Shown: piece after piece, positions 17,877-27,282 of the stretch
Numbering within the stretch: the first letter of the stretch is position 1
How the letters are laid out: the number at the start of each line of letters is the position of its first letter
Assembly: GCA_024645065.1 (NCBI GenBank)
Contig: JAHEGP010000003.1
Coordinates: forward strand, 1 to 40,069
Direction: 5' to 3'
DNA: 40,069 bases
Source of the DNA: Cellvibrionales bacterium
GTDB taxonomy: Bacteria; Pseudomonadota; Gammaproteobacteria; Pseudomonadales; JAHEGP01
Notes under the pieces: model-generated
Seen by the model: the letters and a program-made list of their open reading frames with translations, nothing else
The model's database searches: none
What the model was told of the DNA's origin: nothing
Translations under genes and position numbers: made by a program

Positions 17877-18698
17877 ATGGAAAAACACCCGCCGTTTGGC
17901 CGCCTGTTGCGCTTCTGGCGCAATACCTTTTCCCTCAGCCAGGAAGCCTTGTCACTGGAGGTGGGGGTGTCCGCACGCCACATCAGTTTCCTTGAGACCG
18001 GCCGATCGAAGCCGGGTAAAAGCCTGGTTTACCAGTTGGCCGGGGCGTTTGGCCTGTCGGGCCGGGATACCAGCAACCTGCTGGCGGCGGCAGGGTTTTT
18101 CCCGGGTCGCGCCGACAGCGACCTGTCGACACCGGAACAGCGTTGGCTGCGTAAAGCGGTCGCTATGCGATTGCGAGACCTGGACCCGGTTCCCGCCTGG
18201 GTCGCAGACTCCTGTGGCCGCATCCTGATGGTCAATCATGGCTGGATTCACCTGAACCGGGATAACCTCCACGAATTTGGCAAGTCGCTGCTCGAAAACT
18301 CCTATCACATGTATTTTTCCGAACTCGGACTGCGCAAGCAATTACTCGACTGGGAGGATCTCGCCTGCGCGCTACTGGTCAATCTGCAACAGGAAGTCCT
18401 GCTCACCGAAGACCAGGCAGCCAGCCAGGTGCTGGATGAATTGCTGCAATACTCCGATGTACCCAGCGACTGGGCCCTGCGGGGAGCCCGCATTCCCTAC
18501 TCCCACAGTTTCAAGATTCGCAGCCAGCGCGACCAGCAACAGATCACCTGGATTGCGGTTAACAACACCGTTGGCGCGACCCCCTATGTCGCCCAGCCTC
18601 GCTTGCTACTGTCGGCGCTGCACCCCCTGGACGCTGACCAATGGCCGACACGGGAGCAACTGCAGCAGCTCGAGCATCCCCTGCTATATCCCGCTTGA
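17877..18698 (+). CDS. XRE-family HTH regulator with MmyB-like C-terminal ligand-binding domain
   Basis: FGRLLRFWRNTFSLSQEALSLEVGVSARHISFLETGRSKPGKSLV HTH; MmyB-like domain with AVAMRLRDLDPVPAWVADSCGRILMVNHGWIHL and terminal LHPLDADQWPTREQLQQL. Confidence 0.9.
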   Translation: MEKHPPFGRLLRFWRNTFSLSQEALSLEVGVSARHISFLETGRSKPGKSLVYQLAGAFGLSGRDTSNLLAAAGFFPGRADSDLSTPEQRWLRKAVAMRLRDLDPVPAWVADSCGRILMVNHGWIHLNRDNLHEFGKSLLENSYHMYFSELGLRKQLLDWEDLACALLVNLQQEVLLTEDQAASQVLDELLQYSDVPSDWALRGARIPYSHSFKIRSQRDQQQITWIAVNNTVGATPYVAQPRLLLSALHPLDADQWPTREQLQQLEHPLLYPA

Positions 18699-18707
18699 AA
18701 CACCCGG

Positions 18708-19493
18708 TTAGTGATGACTGCGATGGCGTCCCACCGGCACAATCAGGGAGAGATCCTCACTCTCAACCCAGCGGGTATCAATCCCGTAGACCCGGCGCAG
18801 TATCTCCGGCTGCAGGACTTCCGCCGGTGCACCCTGGATCACGCTATTGCCATGATCCATCAACAGCAGGCGGTCGCAGAACCTGGCGGCATAATTGAGA
18901 TCGTGCAACACCACCAACACGCTGCCACCACTGCGCGCATGCTCGGCAAAAATCTCCATGATGTGGAATTGATGATAGGGGTCCAGCGATGCAATCGGCT
19001 CGTCTGCCAGCAACGACGGCGCACCTGTGGCCAACAGGCGCGCGAGATTAACCCGCATGCGCTCACCCCCCGACAGAGTCGTAACTACCCGCTCCAGCAA
19101 GTCCTCGACTTCGGCCAATTGGACCGCCCGGGCAATGGCCTGCTGGTCCCCCGGGCCCGGGCGCTGCCAGTACGACAGGTGGGGGAGCCTACCCATAGCG
19201 ATCACGCGGGCGGCGAGCAGCGGCCAGTGTGACTCCGTGTTTTGCGGCAGATAAGCCATCTGCCGGGCCCGCTCCCGCATCGACCAACTCTCCAGCTGGC
19301 GGCCCTGCAAGCGGCAACTGCCCGCGTCCAGTTGCACCAGGCCCAGCATGGCGCGCATCAAGGTGGACTTGCCCGCGCCATTGGGACCGATCAGGCCCAC
19401 GACCTGGCCTGGCACGAGTTCTACCGATACCCCATCGACGATTGCCACGCCGTTGCGCACGACCCTGGCCTGTTCAATTTGTATATGGCTCAT
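18708..19493 (-). CDS. Iron-siderophore/heme/cobalamin-type ABC transporter ATP-binding protein
   Basis: Walker A GPNGAGKST, LSGGERMRVNLARLLA signature and LLADEPIASLDP. Its start overlaps the permease stop (ATGA). Confidence 0.93.
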   Translation of the reverse strand: MSHIQIEQARVVRNGVAIVDGVSVELVPGQVVGLIGPNGAGKSTLMRAMLGLVQLDAGSCRLQGRQLESWSMRERARQMAYLPQNTESHWPLLAARVIAMGRLPHLSYWQRPGPGDQQAIARAVQLAEVEDLLERVVTTLSGGERMRVNLARLLATGAPSLLADEPIASLDPYHQFHIMEIFAEHARSGGSVLVVLHDLNYAARFCDRLLLMDHGNSVIQGAPAEVLQPEILRRVYGIDTRWVESEDLSLIVPVGRHRSHH

Positions 19494-20485
19494 ACCGCCT
19501 CATGCCGCATGCGGTAAACCAGCCAGAGAAAAAACGGCCCGCCTACCAGTGCGGTGACCACTCCCAGCTTCAGCTCCTGCTGCGGCGATAGTAACTGCAC
19601 TGCAGCGTCCGCCAACAACACCATCACGGCTCCCGCGATGGCACTGGGCAATAACAGCCGGCCGGGCTCGGCGCCGACCAGCGGCCGAATCAGGTGCGGC
19701 ACCACCAAACCGACAAATCCCACGTTGCCACTGACCGATACCGCCGCCCCCACCGTAAGCGCGACACCAACAATAATGAAAGCTCGTTGGCGCCCGATAT
19801 TGAAACCCATGCTCTGGGCACCCTCCTCCCCAAAGCTGAGCGCGTCGAGGAAGCGACCGCTACCCAACAGGCACAGCCATCCAGCGAACATAAACGGAAC
19901 CGCTATGGCGACATCTCTGATGCTGCTGTCGGCCACTGACCCCAATAACCAGTAGACGATCTCACTCATGGCATAGGGATTCTCGGAAAAGTTGAGGGCC
20001 AGCGAAATCAGCGAGGATGCGACGGCATTTATCGCCACCCCGGCCAGTATCAGCCCCAGCACGCTGGCCTCCCGGCCGGCCAGGAAGAATATCAGCATCA
20101 CCCCTAGCGCGGCACCTACCAGGCCACCCAGGGGCAACAGGTACCACGCCAGCCCGGCAAAACCAAAATAAAACGTGATGACTGCGCCAAGGGCAGCACA
20201 ATTACTTACCCCGACCAGGCCCGGGCCGGCCAGGGGGTTGCGCAGCAAGCCCTGCATAGCGGCGCCAGCCAGCCCCAGGCAGGCGCCCACCAAGCCCGCC
20301 AAGATTGACCGTGGCAGACGGATCTCGAGCAACACCAGCGCATCCACCGAGCCCTTGCGCGCACCGCTGGAGAATACTTCGCTGAGTTTTAACGGAAAGG
20401 GGCCACTCAAGAGGTCCAGCAAAAATGCCAGCAGCAGGGCCAACACAAGGAACGGCAGCAGCCACCAGCGAGGCTTTGATCGCAC
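19490..20485 (-). CDS. FecCD/BtuC-type ABC transporter permease
   Basis: ORF 19490-20545. The probable GTG start at 20485 overlaps the upstream TAG by 1 nt. LVLLEIRLPRSILAGLVGACLGLAGAAMQGLLRNPLAGPGLVGVSNCAALGAV and VVPHLIRPLVGAEPGRLLLPSAIAGAVMVLLADA are typical. Confidence 0.93.
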   Translation of the reverse strand: MRSKPRWWLLPFLVLALLLAFLLDLLSGPFPLKLSEVFSSGARKGSVDALVLLEIRLPRSILAGLVGACLGLAGAAMQGLLRNPLAGPGLVGVSNCAALGAVITFYFGFAGLAWYLLPLGGLVGAALGVMLIFFLAGREASVLGLILAGVAINAVASSLISLALNFSENPYAMSEIVYWLLGSVADSSIRDVAIAVPFMFAGWLCLLGSGRFLDALSFGEEGAQSMGFNIGRQRAFIIVGVALTVGAAVSVSGNVGFVGLVVPHLIRPLVGAEPGRLLLPSAIAGAVMVLLADAAVQLLSPQQELKLGVVTALVGGPFFLWLVYRMRHEAV

Positions 20486-21321
20486 TAGCGTAAATCCCGC
20501 AGTTCGGCAACCGCCTGCGCAACCATCGGTGTCGGGCAGGACCAAAGCCGGCCGTCAATCCGGGCCGTGGCGCTGGCAGCGATATTCTTTTCGAGCGCAG
20601 GATGGCGTAATTTTTTTTGCGCCAGTGAGTTCATATTGGGCTCCTGGTCATCGATGATATACAGGTCCGGCTGGTGACGCAGCAACTGTTCCAGCGGGAT
20701 TACGGCACCGTATTGATTGCCCAGGCGATCCGACAGGTTAGCAAAACCCGCCGCCTCCAGCACCGCGCCCGGCAGGGTTTCGGCCCCGGGGCTGTAGCCG
20801 TTGGGGGCGTAGATGACAGCCAGTGGCCTTGGGTCCGCCGGGGCTGCGCGCCCCGGGTCCAGCTGGCGATCCATTGCGGCGAGCAGTTCTGCGCCCGCGG
20901 CTGGCTGCTGCAACAGCGCTGCAGTATGGGCGATGACAGTAGCGACATCTTCCAGCGACTTCGCCCCCGGCACCAGCTCGACCCGATAGCCCAGCTCACG
21001 CAGCAACCGAACCAGGCGACGATCGGAGAGTTCATAGGCCAGAACAAGGTCGGGGTCGAAAGCCACTATCTCCTCGACCCGGGCATGGTTCAGGGGTATC
21101 TGCCCAACCCGTTCGGCATATGCTGAATACACCGGGTTGGCGGCCATGAAAGAGACCGAACTGATCCGCTCGACAGGGGCCAGCAGCAACAGCAATTGGT
21201 CAGTACAAAGGTTGATCGAGACGATACGTTCGGCGGCCTGCGTGCGCCCGCCACAGAGGTAACACAGGATCAACAGTGTTAGCCAGAGGCACCGGCGGTC
21301 GAGCTTGACGGAGGGAATCAC
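20485..21321 (-). CDS. BtuF-like periplasmic substrate-binding protein
   Basis: Signal peptide, ERIVSINLCTDQLLLLLAPVERISSVSFMAANP, VEEIVAFDPDLVLAYELSDRRLVRLLRELGYRVELVP. First gene of the three-gene transporter operon. Confidence 0.9.
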   Translation of the reverse strand: MIPSVKLDRRCLWLTLLILCYLCGGRTQAAERIVSINLCTDQLLLLLAPVERISSVSFMAANPVYSAYAERVGQIPLNHARVEEIVAFDPDLVLAYELSDRRLVRLLRELGYRVELVPGAKSLEDVATVIAHTAALLQQPAAGAELLAAMDRQLDPGRAAPADPRPLAVIYAPNGYSPGAETLPGAVLEAAGFANLSDRLGNQYGAVIPLEQLLRHQPDLYIIDDQEPNMNSLAQKKLRHPALEKNIAASATARIDGRLWSCPTPMVAQAVAELRDLR

Positions 21322-21600
21322 AAACTATGGCCTGCAACAATGGACACGCTTGTCAGGCACACAGCAAGGCGCACTCGACCTGCGGCACTTTAGGAACAGT
21401 GCCCATTATTGTCAAACGTCAGGACCGGGGGTCGCAGAGTAATGATCCCAAAGAACCTCACTGCAGGTACTCCTGCCTGCACCACACTTTCGCCTCGCGG
21501 CTGCCCCCGACAGCGACTTGCGCTGGCTGATACTTTTCTGGCATGGTGCGCGCCTTTCAAACAACAAAGCGCACCTTGTTACATTACGAAGCGGGCAACT

Positions 21601-22227
21601 ATGAGCACCTCAAGCAGCAACCCTCATGCGGTAAAATACCTTGGCACGCTGGCGCTCAAGTCCAGTCATCCCGCCGTTAAAAAACTGCGGCGTGACGGCC
21701 ACGAGCCCTCGATACATGGCAACAAGGTATGGCGCTCAAGCTTTGTACTCATGAACTATCTCAAGTCCAAGCCCCTGCCGGAGGGGGCCAGGGTGATCGA
21801 CGCCGGCTGCGGCTGGGGGCTGACCGGGATCTACCTCGCAAAACGCTTCGACGCCCGGGTTACCGGTATCGATGCGGATGCAGACGTGGCTCCGTTCCTG
21901 GCGGCCCAGGCTGCCATCAACGATGTCGAAATTGACTTCCAGCGCAAAAAGTTCCACCAGATCAGCAAGCGGGACCTGGTTGGCGTGCACACCCTCATCG
22001 GCGCCGATATCTGCTTTTGGGACGAACTGGTGAAACCGCTTTACCGTTTGATCGGTCGCGCCATGAGCGCGGGGGTGGAACAGGTACTGATTGCCGACCC
22101 CGGCCGCAGCCCGTTCTGGGAGCTGGGCAGGCTGTGCGAAGAAAAATTCAACGCGACCACAATCGAGCGCCGGATCAGCAAACCCTACAACACCAGCAAG
22201 CAGATTCTCGCGGTGCAGCGACCCTGA
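21601..22227 (+). CDS. Class I SAM-dependent methyltransferase (protein/small-molecule MT-like)
   Basis: ATG at 21601 (ORF extends from 21409). VIDAGCGWGLTGIYLAKRFDARVTGIDADADVAPFLAAQAAIN and LIGADICFWDELVKPLYRLIGRAM. Confidence 0.8.
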   Translation: MSTSSSNPHAVKYLGTLALKSSHPAVKKLRRDGHEPSIHGNKVWRSSFVLMNYLKSKPLPEGARVIDAGCGWGLTGIYLAKRFDARVTGIDADADVAPFLAAQAAINDVEIDFQRKKFHQISKRDLVGVHTLIGADICFWDELVKPLYRLIGRAMSAGVEQVLIADPGRSPFWELGRLCEEKFNATTIERRISKPYNTSKQILAVQRP

Positions 22228-22264
22228 ATCCCGCTCAACCATTTTGAAAATTTGACTCAGCGGT

Positions 22265-23251
22265 TCAACCATACACCCCGGGGTTGGCGCAGTGGGGTAG
22301 CTCCCTGCCCTGCAATCCGGCCACCAGGTTGGCGACTGCCATGCTCGCCATCTGCTCGCGGGCATGTCGGGTAGCACTGCCGATATGTGGCGTTAGCACC
22401 ACGTTCGGCAATGCCAGCAGCTCGCTATCAGGTTCCAGGGGCTCGCGCCCAAAAACATCGATACCGGCGGCAAACAGGCGCCCGCCGCGCAGCGCCTGGC
22501 ACATGGCAAGCTCATCCACAATTCCGCCGCGGGCCGTGTTGACCAGGACCGCGCCGGGCTTGATCCGCTCAAATGCCGCCCGGTCGAGCAACATTCTCGT
22601 TTCTTCTGCCAGGGCGAGGTTTACGCTGATGAAGTCCGACTCCGCCAGCAACCCGTTCAGGCTTGCAGCCTCCACGCCAGCGACTTCGCGCCCCGATCGC
22701 GACCAGCCCATAACCCGCATATTGAAGGCCGCGGCGCGGCGCGCCACGGCCTGACCGATAGCCCCGAGCCCGATGATACCGAGCGTCGCGCCGTGCAGGT
22801 CACGACCCAACAGCATCTCCGGATACCAGCGATTGTCGTCCCGCCAGCACTGGTTGCGAATGTAGCGGTCGGCCTCAACCACCCGGCGCGCCGCCGCTAA
22901 CAACAGCGCAAAGGTGAGGTCAGCCGTGGTTTCCACCAGTACGCCCGGGGTATGTCCAATGGCGATACCGCGGCGGCTGGCGGCAGCCTGGTCGATATGA
23001 TCGATCCCCACCGACATGGTCGACACTACCCTCAGGCCAGCGCAGCGCTGCAGCAACTCGGCGTCAATCTGTTCAGTGAGCATACACAACAGGCCATCGA
23101 CATCCGCCGCTCTGGCCAGTAATTGCGCCCGCCCTATCTGTCGGGGCTGTTGCCAAATGTCCAGTTCGGCTGCGGCCCGCAACGGCGCCAGGGCGGATTC
23201 AGGTAACTGCCGGGTCACCAGTACTTTTGGCCTGGCTGTATGCATCATCAC
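22265..23251 (-). CDS. D-2-hydroxyacid dehydrogenase (glyoxylate/hydroxypyruvate reductase-like)
   Basis: LGIIGLGAIGQAVARRAAAFNMRVMGWSRSG Rossmann motif; VLVNTARGGIVDELAMCQALRGGRLFAAGIDVFGREPLEPDSELLALPNVVLTPHIGSAT. Confidence 0.93.
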   Translation of the reverse strand: MMMHTARPKVLVTRQLPESALAPLRAAAELDIWQQPRQIGRAQLLARAADVDGLLCMLTEQIDAELLQRCAGLRVVSTMSVGIDHIDQAAASRRGIAIGHTPGVLVETTADLTFALLLAAARRVVEADRYIRNQCWRDDNRWYPEMLLGRDLHGATLGIIGLGAIGQAVARRAAAFNMRVMGWSRSGREVAGVEAASLNGLLAESDFISVNLALAEETRMLLDRAAFERIKPGAVLVNTARGGIVDELAMCQALRGGRLFAAGIDVFGREPLEPDSELLALPNVVLTPHIGSATRHAREQMASMAVANLVAGLQGRELPHCANPGVYG

Positions 23252-23492
23252 AGCTTTGCCTACCTACGCGTTATGGTTTCAATGTGGCAAAAAGCTTGTC
23301 GGAACACCGTTGCGCCGCAACAAACGATCGAACCACTATCTGAGTCAATTGCCTGGCTTGTTCCTGCTTTTCAGCAGCACCGGGCCCGGATCATCGACAG
23401 GACCCATGCAGATCACGAATTCTGCCTCTGGCTGATAAAGAATTACGTCCACTCCCTGCCCCCACGGAATGACCGTACTAACCCCGACCCAT

Positions 23493-25376
23493 TCAAACCT
23501 CCGCCAGATTGCCCTTGCTCTCCAGCCATTTTTTTCGGTCCGGGGAGCGCTTTTTCGACAGCAGCATATCCAGCACCTCGCGGGTGCCATCGGCGTCATT
23601 GATCGAAAGCTGTATCAATCGGCGGGTATCCGGATTCATAACGGTATCCCTTAGCTGCATGGGATTCATCTCACCCAAGCCCTTGAAACGGGTGACCTGG
23701 ATTTTTCCCTTTTTCTTTTCCGCGGCAATCCGATCCAGCACCCCGGATTTTTCCGACTCGTCGAGGGCGTAGAATACTTCCTTGCCGACATCGATGCGAT
23801 ACAAGGGCGGCATCGAAACGTAGACATGCCCCTGGGCGACCAGCCTGGGAAAGTGACGCAGGAATAGCGCGCACAACAGGGTGGCGATGTGCAGGCCGTC
23901 GGAATCGGCGTCGGCCAGAATACAAATCTTGTTATAGCGCAATCCGCTGAGGTCGGAGTTTCCAGGCTCGATCCCGAGCGCCACGGAAATATCGTGGATT
24001 TCCTGGGATGCCAGCACTTCGGATGACTCCACTTCCCAGCTGTTGAGAATCTTGCCCCGCAGCGGCAGGATGGCCTGGTACTCGCGGCTACGCGCTTGTT
24101 TCGCAGAGCCGCCCGCTGAATCGCCCTCCACCAAAAACAGTTCAGTTCGCTCCATATCACCGCCAGCGCAATCCGCCAGTTTGCCCGGCAGGGCTGGGCC
24201 TGAGGTAACTTTCTTGCGAGCAACCTTTTTGCTTTTCCGCAAGCGCCCCTGCGCGTTGCTGATAAAAAGATCCGCCAGGCGGTTGGCCTCTTCGGTATGC
24301 TGGTTGAGCCAAAGCCCGAAAGCATCCTTGGCGACGCCGGATATGAAGGCCGCGCACTCGCGTGAGGTCAGCCGCTCCTTGGTCTGGCCGGAAAACTGTG
24401 GGTCAGCCATCTTGGCAGACAACACGTAGGCACACTTGTCCCAGATATCATCCGGCGTCAGTTTGATTCCCCGGGGCAGCAGGTTGCGGAATTCACAGTA
24501 CTCACGCACGGCTTCCAGCAAACCGGTACGCAAACCATTGACATGGGTACCGCCCTGGGTGGTGAGGATAAGGTTGACATAGGATTCGGCGGTTACCTCC
24601 CCTTCATCCACCAGCCATTGCACTGCCCAGTCAACGGCTTCGTTGCCGCCGGCGAAGCTTCCCACGAAGGGCTGCGCCGGCAGGGTTTCGCAGCCCGCTG
24701 TGGATTCCCTGAGGTAGTCGGTAATGCCGTCCTCAAAATACCATTCCTGCTTGTCACCACTGGCTTCGTCCTCGAAGATTACCCGCAGGCCCGAACACAA
24801 AACGGCCTTGGCCCGCAGCGTGTGCTTGAGCCTGGATACTGAAAACCTGGGCGAGTCAAAATACTTTGGATTGGGTGAAAATTGAACCGTTGTCCCGGTG
24901 TCACGCTTCTTGCAACTGCCGATAATTTCCAGCCCACTCACCGGCTCACCATTGGCGAACCGCATTTCATAGACATTGCCATCACGCCTGATCGTGACTC
25001 GCAGGGCAGCGGACAGGGCGTTAACCACCGACACTCCGACGCCATGCAAACCTCCGGAAAACTGGTAGTTGTCATTGGAGAATTTGCCACCGGCATGGAG
25101 CGTGGTCAGGATCACCTCTACACCCGGCTTGCCGATTTCAGGATGCATATCCACCGGCATACCGCGGCCATCGTCGCTGACGCTCACTACGCCGTCGCGA
25201 TGCAGCAGCAGCCGAATTTCACTGCAGTGACCAGCAAGCGCTTCATCCACACTGTTGTCTATGACCTCCTGGGCGAGGTGATTCGGCCGGGCGGTCTCGG
25301 TGTACATACCCGGTCGCTTGCGCACCGGATCCAGCCCGGTGAGTACTTCAATATTCTGTGCCGTATACTGGCTCAT
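23493..25376 (-). CDS. parE: DNA topoisomerase IV subunit B
   Basis: Probable start MSQYTAQNIEVLTGLDPVRKRPGMYTET at 25376 (ORF to 25499). DEALAGHCSEIRLLLHRDGVVSVSDDGRGMPVD, ELFLVEGDSAGGSAKQARSREYQAILPLRGKILN, RFKGLGEMNPMQLRDTVMNPDTRRL. Confidence 0.96.
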   Translation of the reverse strand: MSQYTAQNIEVLTGLDPVRKRPGMYTETARPNHLAQEVIDNSVDEALAGHCSEIRLLLHRDGVVSVSDDGRGMPVDMHPEIGKPGVEVILTTLHAGGKFSNDNYQFSGGLHGVGVSVVNALSAALRVTIRRDGNVYEMRFANGEPVSGLEIIGSCKKRDTGTTVQFSPNPKYFDSPRFSVSRLKHTLRAKAVLCSGLRVIFEDEASGDKQEWYFEDGITDYLRESTAGCETLPAQPFVGSFAGGNEAVDWAVQWLVDEGEVTAESYVNLILTTQGGTHVNGLRTGLLEAVREYCEFRNLLPRGIKLTPDDIWDKCAYVLSAKMADPQFSGQTKERLTSRECAAFISGVAKDAFGLWLNQHTEEANRLADLFISNAQGRLRKSKKVARKKVTSGPALPGKLADCAGGDMERTELFLVEGDSAGGSAKQARSREYQAILPLRGKILNSWEVESSEVLASQEIHDISVALGIEPGNSDLSGLRYNKICILADADSDGLHIATLLCALFLRHFPRLVAQGHVYVSMPPLYRIDVGKEVFYALDESEKSGVLDRIAAEKKKGKIQVTRFKGLGEMNPMQLRDTVMNPDTRRLIQLSINDADGTREVLDMLLSKKRSPDRKKWLESKGNLAEV

Positions 25377-25593
25377 GGATACAACTGACCTTGTTGAGGA
25401 TGGAAAGTAATGAGGACAGCGAACAGACCGGCGACGATGCAACCGACCACCAGCTCGCTTGGGGTGAGCGCATTTTGGCAACTGGTGGCTTTTAGTCAAG
25501 GATTAGCAGCGACAAATTGCCCGTTGATGTGTCGCATTTTCAGCCTGATGGTGTGCAGCCGGCGCAATTGCGTGCTGGTTGCAGCGCAAGCGC

Positions 25594-26409
25594 TCAATAA
25601 CCATTGCATTCGTAGTCGGCATCAAAGAGTTCAGCGGAGATCCGCCCTACCTCGGTACCAATCGAGCCATCTTCTTCCAACCACAAGCGACGGTATCCCG
25701 GTTGCTGGTGATCGACTTTGAAATGTTCGCTGCCCGGAGCGAATTGAACACAGCTTGAAGGTGTGGCCAGTAGCCGGTAATGCTGTCGCTGCAGATCGAA
25801 CTCCTGGTGCACATGCCCCCACAATAACGCCTTTACCCGCTTGCAAGCATCCAGCATCTGCAACAACCTGGCACCGTTGCTGATGATTTGCTGGTCCAGC
25901 CAACGACACCCTATGGCCACCGGATGATGATGCACGCAGACCAGCAGGTGTTGGTAGTCGGGCTGCTGCAAAAACTGCTCGAGCCGCTCCAGCTCGGCGT
26001 CGGCCAACTCGCCGCCCACCGCACCGGGAATCTGGGAATTCAACAGGATAATACCCCAGCAACCTGCCCCGATAGTCTTCGCCATATGGGCTGCTGCCAC
26101 CGCCTCCATATTCGCGATATCGTCGTGATTACCAGGCAGCCAGGCGTGCAGGATACCGGTCGCATCTACCTGGCGCCGCAGTTCCCGATAAGCAGCGACA
26201 CTGCCGTCATCAGAAAGATCGCCGGTGAGCAGCATCAGGTCACTGGCACCAGTTTCGGTGGCCGCGCGCAGCACGTGCGCCAGGCTCTGACGGGTGTCTA
26301 CTCCCGCAAGCCGGTTATCTGCAGCGGCGCCGATATGGGTGTCGGTTACCTGCAGGACCGCCAGCGGCCCCCCGTTGTGATCAAGTTTCAAATGCAAAAC
26401 AGTTCCCAT
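25594..26409 (-). CDS. cpdA: 3',5'-cyclic-AMP phosphodiesterase (metallophosphoesterase)
   Basis: AVLQVTDTHIGA, LMLLTGDLSDDGSVAAYRELR, WLPGNHDD, LLVCVHHHPVAIG and LLWGHVHQEFD. Located between parE and DUF1249/tolC, as in other gammaproteobacteria. Confidence 0.93.
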   Translation of the reverse strand: MGTVLHLKLDHNGGPLAVLQVTDTHIGAAADNRLAGVDTRQSLAHVLRAATETGASDLMLLTGDLSDDGSVAAYRELRRQVDATGILHAWLPGNHDDIANMEAVAAAHMAKTIGAGCWGIILLNSQIPGAVGGELADAELERLEQFLQQPDYQHLLVCVHHHPVAIGCRWLDQQIISNGARLLQMLDACKRVKALLWGHVHQEFDLQRQHYRLLATPSSCVQFAPGSEHFKVDHQQPGYRRLWLEEDGSIGTEVGRISAELFDADYECNGY

Positions 26410-26660
26410 ACCTCATACTTGTGTTGCAACGGTTCGCAGCTTCCTTGCAACGACCATCCCGCTGGCCCAGCGCCCCGGCTGGAATAATACAGGCTCCCGC
26501 CTGCCACGGCTCTATTCACGCCCGCCCCATAGCGGTCCCGCACGAGGTCCTGGAGGCGAATAGAGAGCCATTGTGACGGGTCCGGCATTTGTTCACCATG
26601 CAATCCTGCGGCATTAGTCGTCGCCATGTTGCCACGGTAAAGCAGGTAAAATGGCAGGTT

Positions 26661-27113
26661 TCAGCTGAGTAACACGTGACTGTGTACGGAACGCCCGTTG
26701 GCAAGGCAAAGGCTCAACCACTCACCGAAAAAGCGGTTCAGCTGAAATTTTTCATCGCGTTGGTACATTCCGGCATTCGGATAATCGTAGCGCGGTTTGA
26801 TATGGCGATGCCCCTGGCAGGCTACTACCTCTGCCATACGGGCGTCGTGGTAAACACGAACCTGGAACTGGGGTGGCGGCGCCGCACTCGCCGCATTGCC
26901 GCACTGCTCTATATCGATGATCGTCGTGTAGGGGGCCCGCTCCAAAATCCTTACCGCCACGTCGTGGCCGCCGAGGGCATCGACGATAAAGCCGCCCACA
27001 GTATCGCCCCGCAATTGTGGCATTAGCTTTTCCAATGCCACATAGTTGGCGGCGCACAGCGCTTGCAGGCCTGCCAGATCGACCTTGTGACGGCTTCTGT
27101 GGTGAGCTCGCAT
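26661..27113 (-). CDS. DUF1249 family protein (YqiB-like)
   Basis: ORF 26661-27371, likely start at 27113 (MRAHHRSRHKVDLAGLQALCAANYVALEKLMP). VRVYHDARMAEVVACQGHRHIKPRYDYPNAGMYQRDEKFQLNRFFGEWLSLCL matches DUF1249. Confidence 0.9.
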   Translation of the reverse strand: MRAHHRSRHKVDLAGLQALCAANYVALEKLMPQLRGDTVGGFIVDALGGHDVAVRILERAPYTTIIDIEQCGNAASAAPPPQFQVRVYHDARMAEVVACQGHRHIKPRYDYPNAGMYQRDEKFQLNRFFGEWLSLCLANGRSVHSHVLLS

Positions 27114-27227
27114 TGAACCGGATTTACTCCTGCCTGATGAAGTTACGCCCGGATACAGTAGCAGAATTCGGCGCCATGCCGCAATTCGACTGAAAGCAGT
27201 TTTTCGATGATTTTTTGCAACAAACTT

Positions 27228-27236
27228 TGTTACACT
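27228..27236 (+). promoter_or_regulatory. Candidate extended -10 promoter element (TGTTACACT) for tolC
   Basis: TGnTACACT about 47 nt upstream of the tolC ATG, overlapping the palindrome AACAAACTTTGTT (27219-27231). By eye only. Confidence 0.3.
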
Positions 27237-27282
27237 GGGGCGCAATAAAAATCCGGCGAAAATACACACAGCAGGGGTCGCT

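Noticed and set aside
21322-21600. Possible cobalamin riboswitch upstream of the btuF-like gene
   Set aside because: Only a degenerate B12-box-like hairpin (GCAGGAGTACCTGC) is present; the other conserved core elements are not found in the correct order. Kept only as an inverted-repeat observation.
23345-23599. 84-aa minus-strand ORF downstream of parE
   Set aside because: Its N-terminal half is an out-of-frame read of the parE 3' end. A short GTG-initiated peptide (VSTVIPWGQGVDVILYQPEAEFVICMGPVDDPGPVLLKSRNKPGN) remains possible but has no family support.
23666-24325. 219-aa minus-strand ORF
   Set aside because: Same strand as parE but out of frame within its coding region; Arg/Ser/Cys-rich artefact.
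26388-26627. 79-aa minus-strand ORF between cpdA and DUF1249
   Set aside because: No recognisable motif and it overlaps the cpdA start; insufficient evidence, though it fills an unexplained gap.
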